Positions 9,378-17,736 of a stretch of DNA of 64,000 bases are shown here, piece after piece. Numbering within the stretch: the stretch's first letter is position 1; every line of letters begins with the position of its first letter. Source of the DNA: Aureimonas mangrovi (GTDB lineage Bacteria; Pseudomonadota; Alphaproteobacteria; Rhizobiales; Rhizobiaceae). The translations under genes were made by a program, and so were the position numbers. The stretch covers positions 2,237,001 through 2,301,000 of the forward strand of contig NZ_CP059692.1 of NCBI RefSeq assembly GCF_014058705.1, given 5' to 3'. A model generated the notes under the pieces. That model made no database searches and had not been told where the DNA came from. It worked only from the letters and a program-made list of their open reading frames with translations.

Positions 9378-9719
9378 CTATTTCGTGTTGGCGGCGGTGG
9401 GCTCGCCCTTCACGCGGACATCGGCGACCATCGCCTGAAGGACGCGCACCTTGACCTGCTCTGAAATCTGGACCTCGAGCTCGCCGTTGTCCATCACCTT
9501 CGTGACCTTGGCAACGATGCCGCCGCCGGTGACGACCGTGTCGCCGCGGCGGATGTTCTTCAGCATGTCCTCGCGCTTCTTCATGTTGCGGCGCTGCGGA
9601 CGGATGATGAGGAAGTACATGATCGCGAAGACCGCGACGAAGGGCAGGATCGAAATCAGGATACTTTCGGTACCACCAGCCGCACCTGCGGTCTGCGCGA
9701 AAGCCGGGGACACGAACAT
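9378..9719 (-). CDS. yajC: Preprotein translocase subunit YajC
   Basis: 113 residues: MFVSPAFAQ, then a single TM (ILPFVAVFAIMYFLIIRPQ) followed by the diagnostic QRRNMKKREDML and a small cytoplasmic domain with RRGDTVVTGGGIVAKV. YajC associates with SecDF in the inner membrane. The ATG at 9719 is preceded by a strong GAGGAG at seven to eight bases, which excludes the longer open frame. It is first in the yajC-secDF-Mth938-NDUFAF6-like-DUF4153 run. Confidence 0.96.
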   Translation of the reverse strand: MFVSPAFAQTAGAAGGTESILISILPFVAVFAIMYFLIIRPQRRNMKKREDMLKNIRRGDTVVTGGGIVAKVTKVMDNGELEVQISEQVKVRVLQAMVADVRVKGEPTAANTK

Positions 9720-9867
9720 GATTTCTCCTCGAGGTGTAGACGACGGCACCGGACGGGCCTTTACGATGTGCGCGCAATATACGAACGGTCCGGTCGAATG
9801 CAACAAGGCGTGCCGGGCGCGAGGGGCGCGGGTCTACACCGCGCGCATGCGGAGGGGGAAGAGCCCG

Positions 9868-10725
9868 ATGAGGGACATGCTGGCAGAGCTCGTCGCAACC
9901 GTTCGCCGCGTCGCGGCCGCATTGGAGCGAAGCGCGCCGCCCGCGCCCGAACTGCCCGACCTCGATCTGGCCGACTGTTTCGTCTTCGAGCCGCCCGCCA
10001 CGCTGCGTCCTGTGCCGCAGGTGGCGCGCGTGCCGCTCGACATCCTCGCGGGGATCGAGCGGTCCAAAGCGACGCTTCTGGAGAACACCCGTCGTTTCGC
10101 GGCCGGCCTGCCGGCCAACAACGCCCTCCTGTGGGGAGCGCGCGGCATGGGCAAGTCCTCGCTGGTGAAGGCAGTCCACGCCGAAGTGAACACCGATCAC
10201 ACACCGTTGAAGCTGATCGAGATCCACCGCGAGGACATCGAGCACCTGCCCGGCCTCATGGTGCATCTGCGCGACGCCGACGTGCCGGTGCTCCTGTTCT
10301 GCGACGATCTTTCGTTCGACGGCGACGATGCCTCCTACAAGTCACTGAAGGCGGCGCTGGAGGGCGGCGTCGAGGGCCGTCCGTCCAACGTCCTCTTCTA
10401 CGCCACGTCCAACCGCCGCCATCTCCTGCCCCGCTCGATGATGGAGAACGAGCAGGCGACCGCGATCACGCCCGGCGAGGCGGTCGAGGAGAAGGTTTCG
10501 CTTTCGGATCGATTCGGCCTCTGGCTGGGCTTCCACGCCTGCTCCCAGGACGACTATCTGACGATGGTCTCGCGCTATCTCGATGCCTACGCCATCGAGG
10601 CCGAGGATGAAGAGGTGCGCCGCGCCGCGCTCGAATGGGCGACGACGCGCGGCAGTCGCTCGGGGCGCGTCGCCTTTCAGTTCGTCACCGACTTCGCCGC
10701 CTCCAAGGGCATGCGCCTCGGCTGA
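9868..10725 (+). CDS. DUF815 family AAA+ ATPase
   Basis: 285 residues. Walker A GARGMGKS at 90-97, Walker B VLLFCDDLSF at 141-150, and the family motif YATSNRRHLLPRSM. This P-loop family (DUF815) is widespread in proteobacteria, usually annotated only as an ATP-binding protein; no substrate is established. The start at 9868 has a GGAGGGGG SD about eight bases upstream. Transcribed divergently from yajC and convergent with nlpD. Confidence 0.9.
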   Translation: MRDMLAELVATVRRVAAALERSAPPAPELPDLDLADCFVFEPPATLRPVPQVARVPLDILAGIERSKATLLENTRRFAAGLPANNALLWGARGMGKSSLVKAVHAEVNTDHTPLKLIEIHREDIEHLPGLMVHLRDADVPVLLFCDDLSFDGDDASYKSLKAALEGGVEGRPSNVLFYATSNRRHLLPRSMMENEQATAITPGEAVEEKVSLSDRFGLWLGFHACSQDDYLTMVSRYLDAYAIEAEDEEVRRAALEWATTRGSRSGRVAFQFVTDFAASKGMRLG

Positions 10726-10733
10726 ACGACAAA

Positions 10734-10759
10734 GGCCCGGCGCCTTTCGGTGCCGGGCC
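10734..10759. terminator. Bidirectional terminator hairpin
   Basis: An 11-bp GC-rich stem, GGCCCGGCGCC with GGTGCCGGGCC, around loop TTTC in the 55-base gap between the convergent DUF815 and nlpD genes. It is flanked by AAA on the left (TTT on the minus strand) and by TCAAAA on the right, so it probably serves mainly the minus-strand nlpD transcript and may act for both. Confidence 0.65.
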
Positions 10760-10780
10760 TCAAAATTCGGTGCGCCAAGA

Positions 10781-12025
10781 TCAGAGATACGTCATCGGAT
10801 CGACGGGCGTCGAATCCTTGCGCACCTCGAAGTGCAGCATCGGCGTTTCCGTCTCGCCGGTCATGCCGGCCTTGGCGATATCCTGGCCGCGCGTGACCGT
10901 CGCGCCGCGCTCGACGAGAATCTCGTCGGCATGCCCGTAGACGGTGACGAGGCCGTTGTCGTGCTTGACGAGAACGGTCTTGCCGAACTCTTTCAGCCCC
11001 TCGCCGGCGTAGATGACGACGCCGTTCTCGGCTGCCTTCACCGGCGTGCCGCGCGGCACGGAAATGTTGACGCCGTCATTGCGGCGCGAGCCGACGCGAT
11101 CGCCGAAGCCGTTGACGACGCGGCCCTGCACCGGCCAACGGAACTGGCTGATGCCGGTCGACTGCGGGGCGAGCGAAGCGACCTCGCGCTCCGTCTCGGC
11201 CGCGACGGTGGTCGCAGGGGCGGCCGGAGCCGCAGGCGCGGGCTGCGTCGCGGCAGGCGCGGCGGGCGTCGTCGCAGCGGCCTGTGCCGGCTGCTGAGGC
11301 GCCGGCTGCTGGAGCGCGGGCTGCGCGGCCGGGGTGGCGGCAGAGGGCTGGCTCGCCTGCGTGGCGGCCTGCGCCTGCAGCGTCGTCTCGGGCGCACCGA
11401 GCGCGGCGACGCGGGTGTTCTGCGAGGCGCCGCCCGGCAACGTCAGCGTCTGACCGATGCGGATGTTGTCGCCGGTGATGTTGTTCGCGCTGCGAAGGTC
11501 CGCGACGCTGACGCCGGTGCGGCGCGCGATCGCCCCGAGCGAGTCGCCGGCGGCGACCGTCACGGTGCCGCCCGGCTGGGCCGTCGCGGACTGGGTCGGC
11601 GCGGCGGCCGGACGCGTCTGCGGGACGGTCGAGGACGCCTGCTGCTGCTGAGCGGGTTCGGAAGGGAAGTTCGTCGCCTGCATGGCGCCAGGCTGCGGAG
11701 CCGACTGGTAGGCAGCGCCCGGAGGCGGGGGAAGCTGCGAACGCTCCACGCCCGACGAAGCACCGTAACCCGTGCCCTGCCCGGCCGAAGCCGGGTACTG
11801 GGACTGTATTGAGCCGGTGTTCGTCGTGTCGACACCTCCCATGCCGTAAGTGTTGGAGGCGACGGACTGCTGCGCGGGGGCCTGCTGCGGCATCGCGCCG
11901 GTGTAGAACCCGTCGTTGAGCCTTGCGACATCGTTGCTGCAGCCGGCGACCGCCGCCGCCACACCGACGATTGCGACCGAACGCACCCAACCGCGCTTCA
12001 AGCTCACCATGACGCGCTCACTCAT
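10781..12025 (-). CDS. nlpD: NlpD-like LysM/LytM lipoprotein (degenerate M23)
   Basis: 414 residues. A lipoprotein signal ends VAAAVAGC (Cys29). A long Gln/Ala/Pro-rich linker follows, then a LysM domain (TVAAGDSLGAIARRTG ... IRIGQTLTLPG), a second Ala/Pro/Gln-rich linker, and a C-terminal LytM/M23 domain. The M23 metal ligands are lost: the HxGxD site reads NDGVN, and the HxH site keeps only the second His (MLHFEV). E. coli NlpD, a non-catalytic activator of septal amidases, is degenerate in the same way. The order surE-pcm-nlpD is also that of E. coli. The start at 12025 gives the lipobox the expected spacing; 12010 is an alternative. Confidence 0.87.
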   Translation of the reverse strand: MSERVMVSLKRGWVRSVAIVGVAAAVAGCSNDVARLNDGFYTGAMPQQAPAQQSVASNTYGMGGVDTTNTGSIQSQYPASAGQGTGYGASSGVERSQLPPPPGAAYQSAPQPGAMQATNFPSEPAQQQQASSTVPQTRPAAAPTQSATAQPGGTVTVAAGDSLGAIARRTGVSVADLRSANNITGDNIRIGQTLTLPGGASQNTRVAALGAPETTLQAQAATQASQPSAATPAAQPALQQPAPQQPAQAAATTPAAPAATQPAPAAPAAPATTVAAETEREVASLAPQSTGISQFRWPVQGRVVNGFGDRVGSRRNDGVNISVPRGTPVKAAENGVVIYAGEGLKEFGKTVLVKHDNGLVTVYGHADEILVERGATVTRGQDIAKAGMTGETETPMLHFEVRKDSTPVDPMTYL

Positions 12026-12120
12026 CGAAGTCACCGTCCCCACGCAATACGACCTGCAGCCAATAGACGCCGTTAATATTACTGCCCGGTTAAGACCCGG
12101 AGCAGGCCGGCGAATTTGTC

Positions 12121-12768
12121 TCACAAAGCCTGCGCGACACCTTCCTTCAGCGGCTGGGTGCGAACAAGGAACAGCGATTCCGTCTCGAAACGGCTGCCGG
12201 CCTTGTGGTTGCGCGTCAGCATCTGCCGCCCGGCAGGATCCCCGATGGCGCAGACGAGGATGCTCGGCGATGCCATCTGTTCCAGAAAGGCACGCGGAAG
12301 TTCCTCGAAGGCGCCATGGACGAGGACGCGGTCATACGGTCCGCCCTCGGCATAGCCCTCACGCCCGTCTTCAAGGATCGCGGTCACGTTCGTCAGGCCG
12401 AGGTCGAGAAGCCGCTGGCTCGCCGCCTTGTGAAGCGTCCGGTATCGTTCCAGCGTCGTCACTCGCGCGCCGAGCTTTGCCAGGAGCGCCGTCGTGTAGC
12501 CACAGCCGGTGCCGATCTCCAGGATACGGCTGTCGGGCTGGACCTTGAGCGCGTTGACGACACGCAATGCGAGGCCCGCCGAATGCGTGGTCTCCCCGCA
12601 GGGCAGCGGGAAGGACTGGTCGGCATAGAGATCGCCCTCGACGCCCGGCAGGAACAGGCGCCGAGGCACCGCCTCCACCGCCTCCAGAAGCTTCACCGGA
12701 ACGCTCTCGCGAGAGCGCATGCGCAGGAAGAAGCCGGCCAGATCCTCGCGATCGCGCGATGCGGTCAT
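12121..12768 (-). CDS. pcm: Protein-L-isoaspartate O-methyltransferase
   Basis: 215 residues. SAM-dependent repair methyltransferase for isoaspartyl residues in aged proteins. Seen: the family segment PCGETTHSAGLALRVVNAL and methyltransferase motif I LEIGTGCGYTTALLAKLG. The start ATG at 12768 lies 10 bases after the surE stop. A second, more divergent member of the family is at 31962-32609. The 3' neighbour is nlpD, 95 bases away. Confidence 0.93.
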   Translation of the reverse strand: MTASRDREDLAGFFLRMRSRESVPVKLLEAVEAVPRRLFLPGVEGDLYADQSFPLPCGETTHSAGLALRVVNALKVQPDSRILEIGTGCGYTTALLAKLGARVTTLERYRTLHKAASQRLLDLGLTNVTAILEDGREGYAEGGPYDRVLVHGAFEELPRAFLEQMASPSILVCAIGDPAGRQMLTRNHKAGSRFETESLFLVRTQPLKEGVAQAL

Positions 12769-12778
12769 GCGTCTGCCG

Positions 12779-13534
12779 TCACGCGAAGAGCGAGGCCATC
12801 TCGCCGCGCAGTTCGTGGTCGGTGAGATCGAGTTGCAGCGGCGTGACCGAGACGAAGCCCTCGCCCAGCGCGGCAATGTCGGAGCCTTCGATCTCCCGGC
12901 CCGCCTGGCGACCGAACTTCAACCAGAAATACGGAAAGCCGCGGCCGTCGCGGCGCTCCTCGAGGCCGAGCGCATAGTCCAGCTTGCCCTGCCGGGTGAC
13001 GCGCGTGCCGACGACGGCATCGGGACCGATCGCCGGGAAATTGATGTTGAAGAGCGTCGAGAGTGGCGCCTCGACCGTGAGCAGCTTTTCGATGATCGCC
13101 GGAGCGTGGCGCTCGGCCGTCTGCCAGTTCGCCTCGCGGTTGGAGTTCGGCGTGAAGGCCTGCGAGAGCGCCATCGAGCGCAGACCGAGCATCGTGCCCT
13201 CGATGGCCCCCGCGACCGTGCCCGAATAGCTGACGTCGTCGCAGATGTTGGCGCCGGCGTTGACGCCCGAAAGAACGAGGTCCGGCGGCTCCGGCATCAC
13301 CTTCTTCAGCGCCATGATGACGCAATCGGTCGGCGTTCCGGTCAGCGCGAAGCGGCGCTCCTCGATCTGGCGCAGGCGCAGCGGCGAGGACAGCGTCAGC
13401 GAGTGGGACAGGCCGCTTTGGTCGGTTTCCGGCGCTACCACCCAGACGTCGTCGCTGAGTGTCGCGGCGATCCGGCGCAGCACCTCCAGACCCTCGGCGT
13501 GGATGCCGTCGTCGTTCGTCAGGAGGATACGCAT
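12779..13534 (-). CDS. surE: 5'/3'-nucleotidase SurE
   Basis: 251 residues. Metal-dependent nucleoside monophosphatase and stationary-phase survival protein. The metal-binding N-terminus [16 protein letters not shown] and the second site [24 protein letters not shown] are intact. The start ATG at 13534 lies two bases after the serS stop, so translation is probably coupled to serS. pcm follows after 10 bases. Confidence 0.96.
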   Translation of the reverse strand: MRILLTNDDGIHAEGLEVLRRIAATLSDDVWVVAPETDQSGLSHSLTLSSPLRLRQIEERRFALTGTPTDCVIMALKKVMPEPPDLVLSGVNAGANICDDVSYSGTVAGAIEGTMLGLRSMALSQAFTPNSNREANWQTAERHAPAIIEKLLTVEAPLSTLFNINFPAIGPDAVVGTRVTRQGKLDYALGLEERRDGRGFPYFWLKFGRQAGREIEGSDIAALGEGFVSVTPLQLDLTDHELRGEMASLFA

Positions 13535-13536
13535 CG

Positions 13537-14820
13537 TCAGTTCGCCCTTTCGATGATCTCGATGCCGCCCATGTAGGACCGCAGCGCCTCCGGCACGATG
13601 ATCGAGCCGTCGGCGCGCTGGTTGTTCTCCATCACGGCGATCAGAGCGCGTCCCACCGCCGTGCCCGAGCCGTTCAGCGTGTGCACGTAGCGAAGCTGCT
13701 TGCCGCCATCCACCCGGTAGCGCGCGTTCATGCGGCGGGCCTGGAAGTCGCCGCAGACCGAGCAGGACGAGATTTCGCGGAACGTGTCCTGCCCCGGCAG
13801 CCAGACCTCGATGTCGTAGGTCTTCTGCGAGGCAAAGCCCATGTCGCCGGCGCAAAGCGTCACAACACGGTAGTGCAGGCCGAGGCGCTTGAGCACCGTC
13901 TCGGCCGCCGCCGTCATGCGTTCGTGCTCTTCCAGCGCGGTCTCAGGCGTCGTCACCGAGACGAGCTCGGCCTTGTAGAACTGGTGCTGGCGCAGCATGC
14001 CGCGCGTATCGCGGCCCGCCGAACCCGCCTCGGAACGGAAGGAGGGCGTCAGTGCGGTGAAGCGCAGAGGCAGAGCCGCCTCGTCCAGCGCCTGCTCGCG
14101 CACGAGGTTCGTCAGCGAAACCTCGGCGGTCGGGATAAGCCAATGCCCCTCGCCGGTCCGGAACAGGTCCTCCGAAAACTTGGGCAGTTGGCCGGTGCCG
14201 TAGAGCGCCTCGTCGCGCACCAGAAGCGGCGGCGAGACCTCCTCGTAGCCGAACTCGCCGGTGTGGACGTCCAGCATGAACTGGCCGAGCGCGCGCTCCA
14301 GCCGTGCGAGCTTGCCGGTGAGGACCGTGAAACGCGAACCGGACATCTTGGCCGCCCGGTCGAAATCCATCATCCCGAGCGCTTCGCCGAGGTCAAAGTG
14401 CTCGCGCGGCGCGAAGTCGAAGAGCGGCTTCTCGCCGACGCGACGTATTTCGACATTGGCGCTCTCGTCCGGCCCCTCGGGCACATCGGCGAGCGGAACG
14501 TTCGGCACCTGCGCCAGCGCGTCCTGGAGCGCGGCATCAATGCGGCGCTCGGTCTCCTCGCCGGCCTGGATGCGGCCCTTCAGATCCGCGACCTCGGCGA
14601 TCAGGCTTGCGGCCAGCGCCTCGTCCCTGGCGGCCTTCGCGCTAGCGATCTGCTTGGACGCCTCGTTGCGCCGCCCCTGCAACTCCTGAAGGCTCGAGAG
14701 ATGCGCGCGACGCTCGCCGTCGAGCGCCAGCAGCCTTGCGGAAAGCGCCGCAGCGCCCCGCCGGCGCAGCGCCTCGTCCAGAGCTTCGGGATTTTCGCGT
14801 ATCCACTTCAGGTCGAGCAT
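13537..14820 (-). CDS. serS: Serine-tRNA ligase
   Basis: 427 residues. Class II aminoacyl-tRNA synthetase charging tRNA-Ser and tRNA-Sec. The N-terminus [14 protein letters not shown] begins the long antiparallel coiled-coil arm that contacts the tRNA variable loop (about 30-105). The catalytic core has motif 2 in [21 protein letters not shown] and motif 3 in [17 protein letters not shown]. Located between tatC and surE on the same strand, in the order common in Rhizobiales. Confidence 0.97.
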   Translation of the reverse strand: MLDLKWIRENPEALDEALRRRGAAALSARLLALDGERRAHLSSLQELQGRRNEASKQIASAKAARDEALAASLIAEVADLKGRIQAGEETERRIDAALQDALAQVPNVPLADVPEGPDESANVEIRRVGEKPLFDFAPREHFDLGEALGMMDFDRAAKMSGSRFTVLTGKLARLERALGQFMLDVHTGEFGYEEVSPPLLVRDEALYGTGQLPKFSEDLFRTGEGHWLIPTAEVSLTNLVREQALDEAALPLRFTALTPSFRSEAGSAGRDTRGMLRQHQFYKAELVSVTTPETALEEHERMTAAAETVLKRLGLHYRVVTLCAGDMGFASQKTYDIEVWLPGQDTFREISSCSVCGDFQARRMNARYRVDGGKQLRYVHTLNGSGTAVGRALIAVMENNQRADGSIIVPEALRSYMGGIEIIERAN

Positions 14821-14862
14821 ATTCCACCGTTACCGCTGCCTCGACCGAGCAGCCGCCGATGG

Positions 14863-15678
14863 CTATTCGGCCGGCGTTTCCCTGACGGCGAGACGCTCGG
14901 CACGCTTCTTCTCGATCATCCGGGCCGTGATGATGGAGACCTCGTAGAGAAGGATCGTGGGGATCGCAAGACCGATCTGGGACAGGGGATCGGGTGGTGT
15001 GATGACCGCCGCGACGATGAAGGCGATGACGATGGCGTACTTGCGCTTGCCGGCGAGCCCGTCGGCGCTGACGATCCCGGCCCGCACCAGCAGAGACGCC
15101 ACCACCGGCAGTTGGAACACCAGTCCGAAGGCGAAGATGAGCGTCATGATGAGCGACAGATACTCGGAGACGCGCGGCAGAAGCGCGATCGTCGCCTGCC
15201 CGTCGCCACCGGCCTGCTGCATCGACAGGAAGAACCACATCACCATCGGGGTGAAGAAGAAATAGACCAGCGCCGCGCCGATCAGGAAGAGGACGGGTGT
15301 CGCGATCAGGAACGGCAGGAACGCGCCACGCTCCTCGCGGTAGAGACCGGGCGCCACGAACTTGTAGATCTGAATGGCGATCAACGGGAAGGCGAGGAAG
15401 AAGCCGCCGAAAGCCGCGATCTTGACCTGCGTGAAGAAGAATTCCTGCGGCGCTGTGTAGATCAGCTCGACATTGGCCGAGTCGAGCCCGGCCCACGCCG
15501 TCCCGATCTGGTAGGGCACGACGAGCAGGTTGAAGAGCTGCTTGGCGAAGGCAAAGCACAGCACGAACGCCACGAAGAAGCCGGCGAGCGACCAGATCAG
15601 CCGGCGCCGAAGCTCGATCAGATGCTCGATCAGCGGAGCGGAGGACGCGTCGACCTCGTCGCGTTCGGATGCACTCAA
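14863..15678 (-). CDS. tatC: Sec-independent translocase subunit TatC
   Basis: 271 residues with six predicted TM helices; the receptor for twin-arginine signal peptides. The cytoplasmic N-terminal signature PLIEHLIELRRRLIWSL is present, as are the acidic loop residue context FVAPGLYREERG and the late motif ITPPDPLSQIGLAIP. The start is a TTG at 15678 whose TTGA overlaps the tatB stop; no ATG lies between it and the conserved N-terminal motif, so this weak start codon is probably genuine. Confidence 0.95.
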   Translation of the reverse strand: MSASERDEVDASSAPLIEHLIELRRRLIWSLAGFFVAFVLCFAFAKQLFNLLVVPYQIGTAWAGLDSANVELIYTAPQEFFFTQVKIAAFGGFFLAFPLIAIQIYKFVAPGLYREERGAFLPFLIATPVLFLIGAALVYFFFTPMVMWFFLSMQQAGGDGQATIALLPRVSEYLSLIMTLIFAFGLVFQLPVVASLLVRAGIVSADGLAGKRKYAIVIAFIVAAVITPPDPLSQIGLAIPTILLYEVSIITARMIEKKRAERLAVRETPAE

Positions 15679-16163
15679 CGCACGGCCTCCTGCGGGCTTT
15701 CGCGCCGCGTCTCGTCATTCGCCCCGATCGGCTCCATGACGGGCGCCGGCGCAGCGTCCGCCTGACCGGCGACCGCAGCATCGGGCGCGGAAGGCGCCCC
15801 CTCGGTCACCGGCATGGGCCTTGCCGCAGCGTCGGCAGGCGGAACGCGTGGCTCCGGCGCCTTCGTGGCGGCCTTGAGCGAGGAGCGGATCTCGTCACCC
15901 ACCGCCTTCATCGGGTTCATGGCCTTGCGGATGTCGCTCGTCGGATCGAGCTTCTTCACGTCTGCTGCGGCCTTGCGCAGCTCGTCGAGCTCCGCCTCGC
16001 GCAGCGCATCGTCGAACTGTCGACGGAAGTCGCCGGCCATCCGGCGAAGCTGGCTCGTCGTGCGCCCGAAGGTGCGCAGCATCCCCGGCAGATCCTTAGG
16101 ACCCACCACGACGATCATCACGACGGCGATGACGAGAAGCTCGACCCAGCCGATTTCGAACAT
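15675..16163 (-). CDS. tatB: Sec-independent translocase subunit TatB
   Basis: 162 residues. N-terminal TM hairpin MFEIGWVELLVIAVVMIVVVGPKDLP, with the Glu8 and GPKDLP hinge characteristic of TatB, an amphipathic helix (MLRTFGRTTSQLRRMAGDF), and an Ala/Pro-rich tail. It acts with TatC in the substrate receptor complex. It overlaps tatC by four bases and follows tatA after 47 bases. Confidence 0.95.
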   Translation of the reverse strand: MFEIGWVELLVIAVVMIVVVGPKDLPGMLRTFGRTTSQLRRMAGDFRRQFDDALREAELDELRKAAADVKKLDPTSDIRKAMNPMKAVGDEIRSSLKAATKAPEPRVPPADAAARPMPVTEGAPSAPDAAVAGQADAAPAPVMEPIGANDETRRESPQEAVR

Positions 16164-16210
16164 GTTGGTACCGCGCTCCCAGGCCCCGAAGGCCCTCGCC
16201 TAACGACGCT

Positions 16211-16441
16211 TCAGACGCGCGACTTCTCAGCGGTCGTGTCGCGGACGATCTCGTCGTCACGCTGGTCGATCGAGCGACGCTCGGTCGTGGCCGTCGGAGC
16301 CTCGTCCTCGCTCATGCCCTTCTTGAAGCTCTTGATGCCCTTGGCGACGTCGCCCATCAGTTCGGGGATCTTGCCGCGGCCGAACAAGAGAAGCACGACG
16401 GCAAGCACGATGAGCCAGTGCCAGATGCTGAAGCTACCCAT
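16211..16441 (-). CDS. tatA: Sec-independent translocase subunit TatA
   Basis: 76 residues. Short TM ([15 protein letters not shown]) then the [20 protein letters not shown] amphipathic helix that defines TatA, and a charged tail. It oligomerises to form the translocation path. First gene of tatABC; the ATG at 16441 has a GGAGATC context upstream. Confidence 0.95.
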   Translation of the reverse strand: MGSFSIWHWLIVLAVVLLLFGRGKIPELMGDVAKGIKSFKKGMSEDEAPTATTERRSIDQRDDEIVRDTTAEKSRV

Positions 16442-16612
16442 TTCACGATCTCCTGCGCCGCATGGCGCCGACTGAAGGCGGCACCGAATTCATGACGCCC
16501 TGACAAACACGATTGTGCAAGGCAAATCAATGCAAACCGTGGACCTGGCACGCGCTCGGGCGCGCCGACAAACTCAGATGTAGGAACGGAAAATGGCGGG
16601 CGCGAGACGCGA

Positions 16613-17635
16613 TCAGGCGAAGCTTTGCGTCAATTCATCGAATTCGGCCCGCAGATCGTCGCCCTCGACCGGTTCGGCGCCCCTGGCGATCACCGCAACC
16701 GCTGCGGCAGCGCGCTCTGCCGCCCGGCCCTCCAACTCCGGTACACCCCGCGAGACGGCGATCATCTCTTCGAGATCACCGTTGCAATGGAGAACCATGT
16801 CGCATCCGGCGCCGACGGCGGCGCGCGCGCGTTCGTCGAAGCGCCCGCTCAGCGCCTTCATCGAGAGATCGTCCGTCATCAGAAGCCCGTCGAAGCCGAT
16901 CGTGCCGCGCACGATCTCCTCGATGACGCGCGGCGAAAGCGTCGCGGGGTTGGCAGGATCGACCGCCTCGAAAAGGAGATGGGCCGTCATCGCGGCCGGG
17001 AGGTCGACGAGGTCGGCAAAGGGCGGAAAGTCGTGCTCCTCGAGTTCAGCCAGCGAGGCAGAAACCACGGGCAGCTCGAGATGGCTGTCGGCATTGCCGC
17101 GCCCGTGGCCAGGAACGTGCTTCATCACCGGGAGCACGCCGCCGGCCATCGACCCCTGCGCGGCCGCCCGTCCGAGCGCCGAGACGATCGCCGGCTCGCT
17201 CGCATAGGCCCGATCGCCGATCACCGAATGGGCCCCCTCCACCGGCACGTCGAGGCACGGCAGGCAATTGGCGTTGATGCCATAGGCGAGGAGGTCGCCC
17301 GCGATCAGCCGGCCCTGAAGCCATGAGGCGCGCAGCCCCGCCTCCTCATCCTGCCGGAAGATCGCGCCGATGTCGCGCGCCGTGGGGTAGTTCGGGGCGA
17401 GCGGCGGGCGGAGGCGCTGGATGCGCCCCCCCTCCTGATCGACGAAGACCGGCGTATCGTCACCGCCGCCGATCTCCTTCAGCGCGGCGACGAGATCGAA
17501 GAGCTGGTTCGCTTCCGAGACGTTGCGGCGGAAGAGAATGAAGCCCCAGGGGCGCTCGTCGGCAAAGAAGGAGCGCTCGTCGCGGGTCGGCGCAAGACCG
17601 ATGCAGCCCGAGATCCAGGCCTTGGAAACGCTCAT
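16613..17635 (-). CDS. nagZ: Beta-N-acetylhexosaminidase NagZ (GH3)
   Basis: 340 residues. Cytoplasmic enzyme that removes N-acetylglucosamine from anhydromuropeptides in cell-wall recycling. The GH3 signature KHVPGHGRGNADSH supplies the His/Asp catalytic loop, and the nucleophile Asp sits in GLLMTDDLSMKAL. The start is set at the ATG at 17635 (MSVSKAWISG); the longer open frame upstream runs through the intergenic region. The SPOR-domain gene lies 101 bases upstream on the same strand. Confidence 0.95.
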   Translation of the reverse strand: MSVSKAWISGCIGLAPTRDERSFFADERPWGFILFRRNVSEANQLFDLVAALKEIGGGDDTPVFVDQEGGRIQRLRPPLAPNYPTARDIGAIFRQDEEAGLRASWLQGRLIAGDLLAYGINANCLPCLDVPVEGAHSVIGDRAYASEPAIVSALGRAAAQGSMAGGVLPVMKHVPGHGRGNADSHLELPVVSASLAELEEHDFPPFADLVDLPAAMTAHLLFEAVDPANPATLSPRVIEEIVRGTIGFDGLLMTDDLSMKALSGRFDERARAAVGAGCDMVLHCNGDLEEMIAVSRGVPELEGRAAERAAAAVAVIARGAEPVEGDDLRAEFDELTQSFA

Positions 17636-17736
17636 GGTCCGTCTTTCGATGATGTCGGAAGCACCGCCGGACGGCGGCGCGTCGAGAGAGCCCGGCGCCG
17701 GCGCCAGGCGCGCAGCCCCCAGCGCCGCGCCGAGCG

